DNA of 64,000 bases. Origin: Rhodoferax sp. Its GTDB lineage: Bacteria > Pseudomonadota > Gammaproteobacteria > Burkholderiales > Burkholderiaceae_C. The position numbers and the translations under genes are program-made. The notes beneath the pieces were generated by a model, which did not search any database, was not told the origin of the DNA, and saw nothing but the letters and a program-made list of their open reading frames with translations. The stretch covers positions 81,792-145,791 of the forward strand of contig JARLJI010000132.1 in NCBI GenBank assembly GCA_031291295.1. The letters are read 5' to 3'. Positions 43,511-54,309 of the stretch are shown one piece after another (position 1 is the stretch's first letter; each line of letters opens with the position of its first letter).

Positions 43511-44356
43511 TCAACGGGTTCTGCGCTTTTCGAAAATCACCAGGGCGATTCCCCCAAGAATAACGATGGACGCAACGAGCAGGCGTGGCGTCATGGATTC
43601 GCCGAGGAGCACGATGGCACCTACGGCGGCGATGACAGGCACGCTGAGCTGGACGCTGGCCGCGCTGGTCGCTTTGAGCCCACGCAACGCGGTATACCAG
43701 ATGGCGTAGCCCACACCGGACGCCAGGGCGCCCGAGGCGATGGCATAGCCGATTCCCCAACTGTCCAGCGAAGTCCGCGCCAGCATCGCCACGCTCAAGC
43801 CCACAGCAAACACCCCGGAACGCAGGAAATTCCCTGCGGTCACGCGGATCGGGTCCTGGGTGCCCTTGCCGCGCAGGGAATAGATACCCCAAGCCACACC
43901 GGCGGCCAGCATGAGCGCGGCCTCATGGAGTGGCGGGGCCGACAGCCCGGGCAGCACAAGGCCCACCAGTCCGCCAAACGCGAGCACCAGACCCGCGATC
44001 TGCCGCGCCGACAGGTGTTCGCCGGTCCACAGTCCATAGCCGATCATCGTGACCTGCACGGCGCCAAACAGCAGCAGTGCGCCTGTGGCAGCGGGCAGAC
44101 CGACATAGGCAAACGAGAAACAGGCTGCATAGCAAAAAAGTGCAAACGCCGAGAGCCAATTCCCCGACGTGCTTTGTGTGCCGCCGCGGATTCGCACGAT
44201 CAGCCACAGCGCCAGGGCGCCAGAGAGAATGCGAATGGACGTGAAACTGGCGGGGTCAATGCCGGTGTTTTTCAGGGCCAGCCGGCACAGCAGGGAGTTG
44301 CCTGCGAAAGCCGTCATGGCCAGGCATGTCAGAGTCAATACCCGCGCATGTGACAT
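43511..44356 (-). CDS. EamA/DMT-family transporter
   Basis: Ten-helix DMT permease, 281 residues from ATG 44356 (MSHARVLTLTC). Two EamA repeats are apparent, with internal homology and the typical C-terminal GGIALVIFEKRR tail. The substrate is unknown; members export amino acids or metabolites. It stands alone between two terminators. It is not close to the DMT protein at 5050. Confidence 0.87.
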   Translation of the reverse strand: MSHARVLTLTCLAMTAFAGNSLLCRLALKNTGIDPASFTSIRILSGALALWLIVRIRGGTQSTSGNWLSAFALFCYAACFSFAYVGLPAATGALLLFGAVQVTMIGYGLWTGEHLSARQIAGLVLAFGGLVGLVLPGLSAPPLHEAALMLAAGVAWGIYSLRGKGTQDPIRVTAGNFLRSGVFAVGLSVAMLARTSLDSWGIGYAIASGALASGVGYAIWYTALRGLKATSAASVQLSVPVIAAVGAIVLLGESMTPRLLVASIVILGGIALVIFEKRRTR

Positions 44357-44417
44357 TGGTGTACGGTCCGATGAGTTGAGCTTGCCGATAGTACCCATGC
44401 GCCACTGCAGCAAAAAG

Positions 44418-44443
44418 AAAAGCCCGCAACGGCGGGCTTTTTT
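44418..44443 (-). terminator. intrinsic terminator after rpmB-rpmG
   Basis: AAAAGCCCGC/GCGGGCTTTT stem with an AACG loop and T tracts in both directions. It lies 20 bases beyond the rpmG stop. Confidence 0.88.
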
Positions 44444-44462
44444 ACGTGGGAACCAGGCCGAA

Positions 44463-44633
44463 TTACTTCAGCTTGATTTCCTTGTATTGCACATGCTTGC
44501 GAGCCTTGGGATCAAACTTCATGATCGCCATTTTCTCGGGCATGGTTTTCTTGTTCTTGCTGGTGGTGTAGAAATGACCGGTACCGGCCGTCGATTCCAG
44601 CTTGATTTTTTCGCGTCCGCCTTTGCTTGCCAT
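44463..44633 (-). CDS. rpmG: 50S ribosomal protein L33
   Basis: 56-residue ribosomal protein beginning [14 protein letters not shown] and containing [13 protein letters not shown] and ending YKEIKLK. It is basic and of the zinc-free L33 type (no CxxC pairs). It is co-transcribed with rpmB, 23 bases upstream, the usual rpmB-rpmG order. Confidence 0.97.
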   Translation of the reverse strand: MASKGGREKIKLESTAGTGHFYTTSKNKKTMPEKMAIMKFDPKARKHVQYKEIKLK

Positions 44634-44656
44634 GATGCTGCTCCAGTAATGTGGGT

Positions 44657-44890
44657 TTAGGCTTGGCCGCGTGCGCGCAGGTCGGCGAGCACGGAGTCAA
44701 TACCATTTTTGTCGATCAGGCGCAGACCGGCGTTCGAGATGCGCAGGCGAATCCAGCGGTTCTCGGTCTCGACCCAGAAACGACGGTATTGCAGGTTCGG
44801 CAGGAACCGGCGCTTGGTTTTGTTGTTGGCGTGGGAAACATTGTTCCCGACCATCGGGCCTTTGCCCGTGACTTCACATACGCGTGCCAT
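44657..44890 (-). CDS. rpmB: 50S ribosomal protein L28
   Basis: 77-residue ribosomal protein beginning [20 protein letters not shown] and with [11 protein letters not shown] in the centre. ATG 44890 is fixed by homology, and GGAG lies 10 bases upstream. It is first in the rpmB-rpmG operon; a TATAAT box on the same strand lies 140 bases before the start. Confidence 0.97.
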   Translation of the reverse strand: MARVCEVTGKGPMVGNNVSHANNKTKRRFLPNLQYRRFWVETENRWIRLRISNAGLRLIDKNGIDSVLADLRARGQA

Positions 44891-45030
44891 GAGGACACTC
44901 CGATACTTTTTCAACGGCCACCACTTGCGCGGCAGCCTCACCTCGCCAATTGAATAGGGTGGCGGTAACCCGGTTTGCTGCCTGAGATCCCCAGAACGAA
45001 ACCGGGGGGCTGAATTCAGCAAAGCCTTGA

Positions 45031-45036
45031 ATTATA
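45031..45036 (-). promoter_or_regulatory. probable -10 box of the rpmB-rpmG promoter
   Basis: Perfect TATAAT on the minus strand, 140 bases upstream of rpmB. No good -35 hexamer stands at 17 bases (TCCGTT); TTGAAA is at 13. A ribosomal-protein promoter is expected here. Confidence 0.45.
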
Positions 45037-45077
45037 ACGGGATTTCATCTTTCAACGGACAGGCACTGCGGCCGGGC

Positions 45078-46166
<1,089 letters not shown>

Positions 46167-46175
46167 TTAGTCGAA

Positions 46176-46850
46176 ATGTCGATGTTGTCGAACCTGGAAT
46201 TGCTGCGCCGTGTGCCACTGTTTTCCATGCTGACCTCGGTGCAGGCCGAGGCCGTGGCGGCGGCGATTGTCAAGCATCGATTCAAACGCGGCGAGACCAT
46301 CGTGGAGCAGGGCAAGAAGGCCAACGCCCTGTTCATCATCCTGACCGGACGCGCCCGTGTCGTGACCTCCGACAGCCGCGGCCGCGAGGTGATTCTGGCC
46401 AACATGCAGCCCGGCGACTACATCGGCGAGATGAGCCTGATCGACGATGAGCCGCATTCCGCCACGGTTCGTGCCGAGGTGCAGACCGATGTGCTGATGC
46501 TCGGGCGCGCCGAGTTTGCCCGCTGCCTGCCGGAAAACTCCTCCATGGCCTACGCGGTCATGAAGGGTCTGGTGCAGCGTCTGCGTCACGCCGATCGCAA
46601 GATTGAATCGCTGGCGCTGATGGACGTGTACGGCCGCGTGGCGCGTGCCCTGCTGGAGTTTGCCAAGCCCGAGCCGGATGGCACGCTCGTGATCCGCGAC
46701 AAGGTTTCGCGCCAGGACATCGCCAAAATGGTCGGTGCCTCGCGCGAGATGGTCAGCCGGGTCATGAAAGACCTTGAAGAGCGCGGTTTCACTGAAATAC
46801 AGGAGAACGGCTCCATGGTGATCAGGGAGCGAATCGAACCGCTGGACTGA
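46176..46850 (+). CDS. Crp/Fnr-family transcriptional regulator
   Basis: 224-residue regulator with an N-terminal cyclic-nucleotide-type beta barrel (about 1-115; [21 protein letters not shown]) and a C-terminal winged helix ([22 protein letters not shown]). No Fnr-type Cys cluster is present, so it is probably a Crp/Vfr-like or nucleotide-independent member. ATG 46176 follows GGAGA. It lies between divergent trxB and ftsK. The ligand is unknown. Confidence 0.9.
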   Translation: MSMLSNLELLRRVPLFSMLTSVQAEAVAAAIVKHRFKRGETIVEQGKKANALFIILTGRARVVTSDSRGREVILANMQPGDYIGEMSLIDDEPHSATVRAEVQTDVLMLGRAEFARCLPENSSMAYAVMKGLVQRLRHADRKIESLALMDVYGRVARALLEFAKPEPDGTLVIRDKVSRQDIAKMVGASREMVSRVMKDLEERGFTEIQENGSMVIRERIEPLD

Positions 46851-46896
46851 TTTTCCCGCTCTGGTTTCGGGTAAGCTGGCGCCCTACGCTTCGCCT

Positions 46897-49248
46897 ATGA
46901 CTTACTCGCTCAACACCCTGAATTCGTCTTCGTCCGTCAAGACACCGGAACGCTCCGGCGCCACCCGCTTCGTTCATGAAGTCGGCCTGATTCTGGGGCT
47001 GCTGGCCATCGCTTTCTGGCTGCTGGCGCTGCTCAGCTACTCGCCGCAGGACGCCGCCTGGTCCACCTCGGGCTATGGCGGCCCGGTGCGCAACCTGGGC
47101 GGCCGCCTGGGGGCCTGGATCGCCGACGCCAGTTATTTCCTGCTGGGTTTTTCCGTCTGGTGGTGCTTTGCGGCCGCGATGCGTGCCTGGCTCGCCGCGC
47201 TGGCGCGCGGGCTGTGCGGTGATGATCCGGCGGCGCCCGCGACCTCGGCGCCCCATGACGCCTCCATGCTGGGCCGTTTTGCCGCCAGCCGGGCGGCGTT
47301 CTGGTGCGCCCTGGCGCTGCTGCTGTGCGCCAGCACGGCGCTGGAATGGTCGCGCATGTACCGTTTCGAGTCCCATCTGCCGGGCTATGCCGGCGGCGTG
47401 CTCGGCTACCTGGTCGGGCCCGCCAGCGTCAAATGGCTGGGCTTCACCGGCTCGGGATTGGTGGGCATTGTGCTGGGGGTGATTGGTGCCTCGCTGGTGT
47501 TTCGCTTTTCGTGGGCGCAGGTGGCCGAACACGTCGGCGCTAAGCTTTATTCGCTGGTCGAGTCGCGCCGCGAAAAACGCGAAATTGCCGAGGACCTGGC
47601 ACTGGGCAAGCAGGCCGCGCGTCAGCGCGAAGAGGTGCTGCTTGAAGAGCGGATCGAAATTGAGGAGCACCACCCCAGCCCGGTCCTGATCGAGCCGGCG
47701 CTGGTCGAGGTGGCTCGGAGCGCGCGCGTGGCCAAGGAGCGCCAGAAGCCGCTGTTCACCGAGCTGCCGGACAGCAAGCTGCCGCAGGTGGACCTGCTCG
47801 ATGGGGCGCTCACGCGCCAGGAAACCGTGGCGCCCGAGACGCTGGAGATGACCAGCCGCCTGATCGAGAAAAAGCTCAAGGACTTTGGCGTGGAAGTGCG
47901 CGTGGTGCTGGCCTCGCCCGGGCCGGTGATCACGCGCTACGAGATCGAGCCGGCCACCGGCGTGAAGGGCTCGCAGGTCGTCAACCTGGCGCGCGATCTG
48001 GCGCGCTCGCTGAGCCTGGTCTCGATCCGCGTGATCGAGACCATTCCGGGCAAGAACTACATGGCGCTGGAGTTGCCCAACGCCAAGCGCCAGTCGATCA
48101 AGCTGTCCGAAATTCTGGGCTCGCAAATCTACAACGAAGCCAAGTCGCTGCTGACCATGGGACTCGGCAAGGATATCGTGGGCAACCCGGTGGTGGCCGA
48201 CCTGGCCAAAATGCCGCACGTGCTGGTGGCCGGCACCACGGGCTCGGGCAAATCGGTCGGCATCAACGCCATGATCCTGTCGCTGCTCTATAAGGCCGAG
48301 GCGCGCGATGTGCGGCTCTTGATGATCGACCCCAAGATGCTGGAGATGTCGGTCTACGAGGGCATTCCGCATCTGCTGGCGCCCGTGGTGACCGACATGC
48401 GCCAGGCCGCCCACGGCCTGACCTGGTGCGTGGCCGAGATGGAGCGCCGCTACAAACTGCTGAGCAAGATGGGCGTGCGCAACCTGGCGGGCTACAACGC
48501 CAAGATCGACGAGGCCGCGGCGCGCGAAGAGTTCATCTACAACCCGTTCAGCCTGACGCCCGACTCGCCCGAGCCGCTGCAGCGCCTGCCGCATATCGTG
48601 GTGGTGATCGACGAACTGGCCGACTTGATGATGGTGGTGGGCAAGAAGATCGAGGAACTGATCGCGCGGCTGGCGCAAAAGGCGCGCGCCGCCGGCATCC
48701 ACCTGATTTTGGCGACGCAGCGCCCCAGCGTAGACGTGATCACCGGCCTGATCAAGGCCAATATCCCGACGCGCATTGCGTTCCAGGTGTCCAGCAAGAT
48801 CGACTCGCGCACCATCCTGGACCAGATGGGCGCCGAAGCCTTGCTGGGGATGGGCGACATGCTCTACATGCCGAGCGGCACGGGCTTTCCGATCCGCGTG
48901 CACGGCGCCTTTGTGAGCGACGAGGAAGTGCACCGCGTGGTGAGCTACCTCAAGTCGCAGGGGCCGGCCAACTACATCGAAGGCGTGCTCGAAGGTGGCA
49001 CGGTCGATGGCGAAGACGGGGTTGATGGCGCGATAGACGGCGGCGGCGAGAAAGACCCGATGTACGACCAGGCGGTCGAGGTGGTGCTGAAAAACCGCAA
49101 GGCCAGCATTTCGCTGGTGCAGCGCCATTTGAAGATCGGCTACAACCGTGCCGCGCGGCTGGTCGAAGACATGGAAAAGGCCGGCCTGGTGAGCGCCATG
49201 AGCGGCAGCGGCCAGCGCGAGATTCTCGTGCCGGCGCGTGCGGAGTAA
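46897..49248 (+). CDS. ftsK: DNA translocase FtsK
   Basis: Cell-division ATPase that pumps DNA through the septum and activates XerCD at dif; 783 residues. Four to five TM helices occupy about residues 28-215, followed by a short linker and the motor domain. Walker A is [12 protein letters not shown], Walker B region [17 protein letters not shown], and the C-terminal gamma winged helix ([20 protein letters not shown]) reads KOPS sites. The linker is short compared with E. coli FtsK. lolA follows after 5 bases and rarA after that, a conserved order. Confidence 0.97.
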   Translation: MTYSLNTLNSSSSVKTPERSGATRFVHEVGLILGLLAIAFWLLALLSYSPQDAAWSTSGYGGPVRNLGGRLGAWIADASYFLLGFSVWWCFAAAMRAWLAALARGLCGDDPAAPATSAPHDASMLGRFAASRAAFWCALALLLCASTALEWSRMYRFESHLPGYAGGVLGYLVGPASVKWLGFTGSGLVGIVLGVIGASLVFRFSWAQVAEHVGAKLYSLVESRREKREIAEDLALGKQAARQREEVLLEERIEIEEHHPSPVLIEPALVEVARSARVAKERQKPLFTELPDSKLPQVDLLDGALTRQETVAPETLEMTSRLIEKKLKDFGVEVRVVLASPGPVITRYEIEPATGVKGSQVVNLARDLARSLSLVSIRVIETIPGKNYMALELPNAKRQSIKLSEILGSQIYNEAKSLLTMGLGKDIVGNPVVADLAKMPHVLVAGTTGSGKSVGINAMILSLLYKAEARDVRLLMIDPKMLEMSVYEGIPHLLAPVVTDMRQAAHGLTWCVAEMERRYKLLSKMGVRNLAGYNAKIDEAAAREEFIYNPFSLTPDSPEPLQRLPHIVVVIDELADLMMVVGKKIEELIARLAQKARAAGIHLILATQRPSVDVITGLIKANIPTRIAFQVSSKIDSRTILDQMGAEALLGMGDMLYMPSGTGFPIRVHGAFVSDEEVHRVVSYLKSQGPANYIEGVLEGGTVDGEDGVDGAIDGGGEKDPMYDQAVEVVLKNRKASISLVQRHLKIGYNRAARLVEDMEKAGLVSAMSGSGQREILVPARAE

Positions 49249-49253
49249 CCACG

Positions 49254-49919
49254 ATGCAGATGCAAGTCAATTCCGTGCGAAAACTGATCGCTATTATTTT
49301 AATAGCTGGATGTGTACAACTGGCAAGGGCTGGAGGCATGGAAAGCCTTGAGTCGTTCGTCAAGACGGTGAAGAGCGGGCGCGCCGAGTTCAGCCAGGTC
49401 GTGACCGCGCCGGCCAGGCCCGGCCAGACCGCGCGCACCAAGACGTCGACCGGTACCTTCGAGTTCTTGCGGCCCAGCCGGTTCAAGTTTCTCTACCAGA
49501 AGCCGTTCGAGCAAAGCATCGTGGCCGATGGCCAGACGCTGTGGCTGTACGACGTGGATTTGAACCAGGTCACGGCGCGCAAGCAGGCGCAGCTGCTGGC
49601 CTCCACGCCGGCCGCGCTGATTGCCTCCGCGCCCGATCTGCACGCGCTGCAGGCCGACTTCAACCTGCAGGACGCGCCGGACAAGGACGGGCTGCAGTGG
49701 GTGGTCGCGAACCCGAAGGCGAAGGACGGTCAGTTGCAAAGTGTGCGCGTCGGCTTCAAGCCGGGGGACGGCGGCAACCAGCTCGCCGTGCTGGAGATTC
49801 TGGACAGCTTTGGCCAGCGCTCGGTGCTGACCTTCAGCCAGTTCGAGGTCAACGCGGCCCTGCCGGCCGACGCCTTCGTGTTCAAGCCGCCGGCGGGGGC
49901 GGACGTGATCCGCCAGTGA
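49254..49919 (+). CDS. lolA: outer-membrane lipoprotein carrier protein
   Basis: Periplasmic chaperone that carries lipoproteins from LolCDE to LolB, 221 residues. The signal peptide (about 1-26) is followed by ESLESFVKTVKSGRAEFSQVV and FEFLRPSRFKFLYQKPFEQ, typical of LolA. Most of the signal peptide (residues 13-28) is encoded by a dispersed palindromic element, so the repeat provides part of its hydrophobic core (IAIILIAG) and cleavage region. It lies between ftsK and rarA, as in many proteobacteria. Confidence 0.95.
   Translation: MQMQVNSVRKLIAIILIAGCVQLARAGGMESLESFVKTVKSGRAEFSQVVTAPARPGQTARTKTSTGTFEFLRPSRFKFLYQKPFEQSIVADGQTLWLYDVDLNQVTARKQAQLLASTPAALIASAPDLHALQADFNLQDAPDKDGLQWVVANPKAKDGQLQSVRVGFKPGDGGNQLAVLEILDSFGQRSVLTFSQFEVNAALPADAFVFKPPAGADVIRQ
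49290..49340 (-). repeat. dispersed palindromic element, copy 6 (lolA signal peptide)
   Basis: The complement reads CCAGCCCTTGCCAG, a spacer, then CAGCTATTAAAATAATAGC. It is one of the best-preserved copies. It codes for the core and end of the LolA signal peptide. Confidence 0.78.
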
Positions 49920-49944
49920 CGGCGGGCGCAGGGATGAGTGGTCC

Positions 49945-51246
49945 ATGAGCTCGAACGTGCCTCTGGCCGAGCGCCTGCGCCCGCACACATTGGGCGAGGT
50001 GGTGGGCCAGCAGCATTTGCTGGGCGAGGGCATGGCGCTGCGCATCGCGTTCGAGTCGGGCCAGCCGCACAGCTGCATTCTGTGGGGGCCGCCGGGCACC
50101 GGCAAGACCACCATCGCGCGGCTGATGGCCGATGCGTTCGACGCCCAGTTCATCACCATCAGCGCGGTGCTGGGCGGCGTGAAGGACATCCGCGAGGCGG
50201 TGGAGCAGGCCCAGGTGGCGCAGGGCAACCTGTTGGGCAGCGCGGGCGCTGGCGGGCGGCGCACCATTGTGTTTGTCGATGAGGTTCACCGCTTCAACAA
50301 GAGCCAGCAGGATGCGTTCCTGCCGCACGTGGAGAGCGGCCTGTTCACCTTCATCGGCGCCACCACCGAGAACCCCTCGTTCGAGGTCAACTCCGCGCTG
50401 CTGTCGCGCGCCACCGTGTACGTGCTGCAGCCGTTGTCGGAGGCAGACTTAAAGCAGATAGTGGCCAAAGCCCAGGCCATACATGCGGTACCAGCTATTG
50501 AAAATATAGCAATCGAGCGTCTGGCGGCCTACGCCGATGGCGACGCACGGCGACTGCTCAACACGCTGGAGACGCTGGCGGTGGCGGCCGAGCGCGAGCA
50601 GCGCAGCGAGATCACCGATGCCTGGCTGCTCAAGGTGCTGGGCGAACGCATGCGCCGCTATGACAAGGGCGGCGAGCAGTTCTACGACACCATCAGCGCG
50701 CTGCACAAATCGGTGCGCGGCTCCGACCCGGACGCCGCGCTGTACTGGCTGGTGCGCATGCTCGACGGCGGGGCCGACCCGCGCTATATGGCGCGCCGGC
50801 TGATCCGCATGGCCAGCGAAGACATTGGCCTGGCCGACCCGCGCGCGCTACGCCTGGCGCTGGACGCGGCCGAAGTGTATGAGCGGCTGGGCACGCCCGA
50901 GGGCGAACTGGCGCTGGCCGAATGCGTGGTCTATCTCGCGGTCGCACCCAAATCGAACGCGGTTTACAAAGCCTTCAACGAGGCCAGGGCCTTCGTCAAG
51001 CAGGATGGCACCCGACCGGTGCCCATGCATCTGCGCAACGCGCCAACCCAGCTCATGAAGACGCTGGACTACGGCCGAGGCTACCGCTATGCGCACGACG
51101 AAGCCGGCGGGTTTGCCGCGGGCGAGCGCTACTTGCCCGATGGCATGGAGGCGCCGGACTTCTACCGCCCGGTGGAGCGCGGTCTTGAAATCAGGATCGC
51201 TGACAAGCTGCGGGAGCTGAAAAAGCTGAACAATCAGCAACGCTAA
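49945..51246 (+). CDS. rarA: replication-associated recombination protein RarA (MgsA)
   Basis: AAA+ clamp-loader-like ATPase acting at stalled replication forks, 433 residues. Walker A GPPGTGKTTIARLM, Walker B IVFVDEVHRFNK, sensor region IGATTENPSFEVNSALLSRA and the C-terminal tetramerisation part MHLRNAPTQLMK are visible. A dispersed element encodes IVAKAQAIHAVPAIENIAIE in the lid region, and another degenerate copy begins at its stop codon. It is likely co-transcribed with ftsK and lolA (gap of 25 bases). Confidence 0.95.
   Translation: MSSNVPLAERLRPHTLGEVVGQQHLLGEGMALRIAFESGQPHSCILWGPPGTGKTTIARLMADAFDAQFITISAVLGGVKDIREAVEQAQVAQGNLLGSAGAGGRRTIVFVDEVHRFNKSQQDAFLPHVESGLFTFIGATTENPSFEVNSALLSRATVYVLQPLSEADLKQIVAKAQAIHAVPAIENIAIERLAAYADGDARRLLNTLETLAVAAEREQRSEITDAWLLKVLGERMRRYDKGGEQFYDTISALHKSVRGSDPDAALYWLVRMLDGGADPRYMARRLIRMASEDIGLADPRALRLALDAAEVYERLGTPEGELALAECVVYLAVAPKSNAVYKAFNEARAFVKQDGTRPVPMHLRNAPTQLMKTLDYGRGYRYAHDEAGGFAAGERYLPDGMEAPDFYRPVERGLEIRIADKLRELKKLNNQQR
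50457..50510 (+). repeat. dispersed palindromic element, copy 7 (inside rarA)
   Basis: Reads GGCCAAAGCCCAGGCC, a spacer with CATGCGGTA, then CAGCTATTGAAAATATAGC. It is inserted in the lid-domain coding part without frame loss. Confidence 0.75.
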
Positions 51247-51291
51247 TAGGCTTTAAAAGCCCCTGATCATCAGCGTTGGCAAGGGTAAACC
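51242..51291 (-). repeat. dispersed palindromic element, copy 8 (rarA 3' end)
   Basis: Degenerate copy. The complement reads TTTACCCTTGCCAACG, a spacer, then TTTTAAAGCCTATTAGC. It overlaps the rarA stop codon. Confidence 0.6.
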
Positions 51292-51306
51292 CGCCCAAAT
51301 CTTCGG

Positions 51307-51334
51307 TTGTGCGCGGGTTGCGCTTCGCTACAAT
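51307..51334 (+). promoter_or_regulatory. probable promoter of liv operon leader
   Basis: TTGTGC and TACAAT separated by 16 bases. The predicted start (about 51341) is just ahead of a strong hairpin with a T tract, so transcripts would begin with a terminator. Confidence 0.5.
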
Positions 51335-51345
51335 CTCGCCACCAC

Positions 51346-51380
51346 AAACGCGCCACCGGCTGCACGCTGGCGCGTTTTTT
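51346..51380 (+). terminator. intrinsic terminator/attenuator in front of livH
   Basis: AACGCGCCA/TGGCGCGTT stem with a 12-base loop, followed by a run of T. It lies 12 bases after the TACAAT box and 107 bases before livH. It may end transcription from rarA or attenuate the liv transcript. Confidence 0.75.
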
Positions 51381-51487
51381 GCTAGATAAAAGACAAGACT
51401 CATAAGGTCAAACTGCGAACCAGCCAATTTTCTGGCTCAAGCGGGCGTCATCTAGCTCATGAGCCGATTACAAAACGGAGAATATTT

Positions 51488-52417
51488 ATGGATACCTTGC
51501 TCCAGCAGATCATCAACGGTCTGGTGCTCGGCAGCATGTATGCCTTGATCGCCCTGGGCTATACCATGGTGTACGGCATCATCAACCTGATCAATTTCGC
51601 GCATGGCGAAGTGCTGATGGTCGGGGCCATGACCAGCTGGACCATCATCGGTTTCATGCAGGACTCCATGCCGGGCACGCCGGGCTGGCTGATCCTGCTG
51701 ATCTCGCTGATCATTGCCTGCGTGGTGGCCGCCACGCTAAATTTTGTGATCGAGAAGGTGGCTTACCGGCCGCTGCGCAAAAGTCCCAAACTGGCGCCCC
51801 TGATCACCGCCGTCGGCATGTCGCTGCTGCTGCAAACGCTGGCCATGATCATCTGGAAGCCCAACTACAAACCCTATCCGACCCTGTTGCCGAGCACGCC
51901 CTTCAACATTGGCGGCGCGGTGATCACGCCGACGCAAGTCCTGATTCTGGGCTTCACGGCGGTCTCGCTGGCCGTGCTGATGTGGCTGGTGAACTACACC
52001 AAGCTCGGCCGGGCCATGCGCGCCACGGCCGAGAACCCGGGGGTGGCGGCGCTGATGGGGGTCAAGCCTGACCAGGTGATTTCGGCCACTTTTGTCATCG
52101 GTGCGGTGCTGGCCGCCATTGCCGGTGTGATGTTCGCCTCCAACTACGGTACGGTGCAGCACACCATGGGTTTCCTGCCCGGTCTCAAGGCGTTTACCGC
52201 CGCCGTGTTTGGCGGCATCGGCAACCTGGCCGGTGCCGTGGTGGGCGCCATCCTGCTCGGGCTGATCGAGTCGATCGGTGCGGGCTATATCGGACAACTG
52301 ACGGGCGGCTTTCTCGGTAGCAACTACAGCGACATCTTCGCCTTTATCGTGCTGATCGGCATGCTCACGCTGCGGCCCTCGGGTCTGCTGGGTGAACGTG
52401 TGGCGGACCGAGCCTGA
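51488..52417 (+). CDS. livH: branched-chain amino acid ABC transporter permease LivH
   Basis: Inner-membrane permease of the HAAT-type ABC importer, 309 residues with eight hydrophobic segments. ALIALGYTMVYGIINLINFAHGE at the N-terminus (here ALGYTMVYG and INLINFAHGE) and FGGIGNLAGAVVGAI near the C-terminus are the family signatures. ATG 51488 follows ACGGAGAA. It is first in the operon livHMGF(K). Confidence 0.94.
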   Translation: MDTLLQQIINGLVLGSMYALIALGYTMVYGIINLINFAHGEVLMVGAMTSWTIIGFMQDSMPGTPGWLILLISLIIACVVAATLNFVIEKVAYRPLRKSPKLAPLITAVGMSLLLQTLAMIIWKPNYKPYPTLLPSTPFNIGGAVITPTQVLILGFTAVSLAVLMWLVNYTKLGRAMRATAENPGVAALMGVKPDQVISATFVIGAVLAAIAGVMFASNYGTVQHTMGFLPGLKAFTAAVFGGIGNLAGAVVGAILLGLIESIGAGYIGQLTGGFLGSNYSDIFAFIVLIGMLTLRPSGLLGERVADRA

Positions 52418-52438
52418 ACGCGGCCAAGGAGATTCAAC

Positions 52439-53521
52439 ATGAAACAGAAAAAACAAATAGTCGCCTTCTGCGTCGCGGGGCTCGCCCTGCTGATCCTGCC
52501 GCTGGTGCTGCAAAGCGCGGGCAACGCCTGGATCCGCATTCTCGACAGCTCGCTTCTGTACGTGATGTTGGCGCTGGGCCTGAACATCGTGGTGGGCTTC
52601 GCCGGCCTGCTGGACCTGGGCTACGTGGCCTTTTTTGCCCTCGGTGCCTACATGTACGGCCTGCTGGCCTCGCCGCAACTGACGGACAACTTTCCGGCCA
52701 TCGCTGCCATGTTTCCCAATGGCTTGCACACGCCCGTGTGGATCGTGATTCCGGCCGGGGCCTTGCTGGCGGGCGGCTTTGGCGTGCTGCTGGGCACGCC
52801 CACACTCAAGCTGCGCGGCGACTACCTGGCGATCGTAACGCTCGGGTTCGGTGAAATCATCCGGGTGTTCCTGAACAACCTGGACCAGCCCATCAACCTC
52901 ACCAACGGCCCCAAGGGGGTCAACCAGATCGATCCCATCACGTTCTTTGGACTGAACCTGGGCAGGCCGGTGACCGTGTTCGGTTTTGAGGTCGCCTCGG
53001 TCAGCCTGTATTACTACCTGTTTCTGGCGCTGGTATTGATCAGCGTGCTGGTGTGCTACCGGCTTCAGCTGTCGCGCATCGGCCGCGCCTGGATGGCCAT
53101 TCGTGAAGACGAAATTGCGGCCAAGGCCATGGGTATCAACACGCGCAACCTGAAGTTGCTGGCGTTCGGCATGGGCGCCACCTTTGGGGGCGTGGCGGGC
53201 ACCATGTTTGCCGCGTTCCAGGGCTTTGTGTCACCCGAGTCGTTCAGCCTGATGGAGTCGGTGATGATCGTGGCCATGGTGGTGCTGGGCGGCATCGGGC
53301 ATTTGCCCGGCGTGATTCTGGGCGCCGTGTTGCTGTCGGCCCTGCCCGAAGTGCTGCGCTACGTCGCCGGGCCGCTGCAGGCCATGACCAACGGCCGCCT
53401 CGATTCCGCCATCCTGCGCCAGTTGCTGATTGCGCTGGCCATGATCGTCGTCATGCTGATGCGTCCGCGAGGCCTGTGGCCAACGCCCGACCATGGCAAA
53501 TCGCTGCAAGCGAAGAAATAA
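52439..53521 (+). CDS. livM: branched-chain amino acid ABC transporter permease LivM
   Basis: Second permease subunit, 360 residues, with about nine TM segments. GLNIVVGFAGLLDLGYVAFF near residue 43 and the EAA-like cytoplasmic loop region SRIGRAWMAIREDEIAAKAMG are typical. It lies 21 bases after livH and is preceded by AAGGAG. Its C-terminus (MRPRGLWPTPD) is followed 10 bases later by livG. Confidence 0.94.
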   Translation: MKQKKQIVAFCVAGLALLILPLVLQSAGNAWIRILDSSLLYVMLALGLNIVVGFAGLLDLGYVAFFALGAYMYGLLASPQLTDNFPAIAAMFPNGLHTPVWIVIPAGALLAGGFGVLLGTPTLKLRGDYLAIVTLGFGEIIRVFLNNLDQPINLTNGPKGVNQIDPITFFGLNLGRPVTVFGFEVASVSLYYYLFLALVLISVLVCYRLQLSRIGRAWMAIREDEIAAKAMGINTRNLKLLAFGMGATFGGVAGTMFAAFQGFVSPESFSLMESVMIVAMVVLGGIGHLPGVILGAVLLSALPEVLRYVAGPLQAMTNGRLDSAILRQLLIALAMIVVMLMRPRGLWPTPDHGKSLQAKK

Positions 53522-53531
53522 GGAGGACGAC

Positions 53532-54308
53532 ATGGCAGATACAGATATGGTCCTCAACGTCTCCGGCGTCTCCAAGCGGTTCGGCGGTTTGCAGGCCTTG
53601 AGCGACGTGGGCATCCAGATCAAGCGCGGCCAGGTGTATGGCCTGATCGGCCCCAATGGCGCCGGCAAGACCACGTTCTTCAACGTACTGACGGGCCTGT
53701 ACACCCCCGACAGCGGAACCTTCGAGTTGGCCGGCAAGCCCTACACTCCGAGCGCTGTGCACGAAGTTGCCAAGGCCGGCATTGCGCGCACATTCCAGAA
53801 CATTCGGCTGTTCTCCGACATGACGGCGCTCGAGAACGTGATGGTCGGGCGCCATGTGCGGACCGGGTCGGGCGTGTTTGGTGCGATTTTTCGCAGTCCC
53901 GGCTTCAAGGCCGAGGAAGCCGCCATTGCCAAGCGCGCGCACGAGTTGCTCGACTACGTGGGCATTGGCAAATTCGCCGACTACAAGGCCCGCACGCTGA
54001 GCTACGGCGACCAGCGCCGCCTCGAGATTGCGCGCGCGCTGGCGACCGACCCGCAACTGATCGCGCTGGACGAGCCGGCCGCCGGCATGAACGCGACCGA
54101 AAAAGTCCTGCTGCGCGAACTGATCGACCGCATCCGCAACGACAACCGCACGATTTTGCTGATCGAGCATGACGTGAAGCTCGTCATGGGACTGTGTGAC
54201 CGCGTGACCGTGCTGGACTACGGCAAGCAGATTGCCGAAGGCACGCCGGCCACCGTACAGAAAAACGAAAAAGTGATCGAGGCCTACCTGGGGACAGGGG
54301 GACACTGA
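53532..54308 (+). CDS. livG: branched-chain amino acid ABC transporter ATPase LivG
   Basis: 258-residue ABC ATPase. Walker A GPNGAGKTTFFNVLTG, signature LSYGDQRRLEIARAL, Walker B LIALDEPAAGMN and switch His in LLIEHDVKLVM are intact. ATG 53532 follows AAGGAGGACGAC; an earlier in-frame start inside livM is not needed. It is followed by livF after 1 base. Confidence 0.94.
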   Translation: MADTDMVLNVSGVSKRFGGLQALSDVGIQIKRGQVYGLIGPNGAGKTTFFNVLTGLYTPDSGTFELAGKPYTPSAVHEVAKAGIARTFQNIRLFSDMTALENVMVGRHVRTGSGVFGAIFRSPGFKAEEAAIAKRAHELLDYVGIGKFADYKARTLSYGDQRRLEIARALATDPQLIALDEPAAGMNATEKVLLRELIDRIRNDNRTILLIEHDVKLVMGLCDRVTVLDYGKQIAEGTPATVQKNEKVIEAYLGTGGH

Positions 54309-54309
54309 C

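Noticed and set aside
46822..49128. 768-codon minus-strand frame opposite ftsK
   Set aside because: Shadow of ftsK; His/Arg/Ala-rich with no motif.
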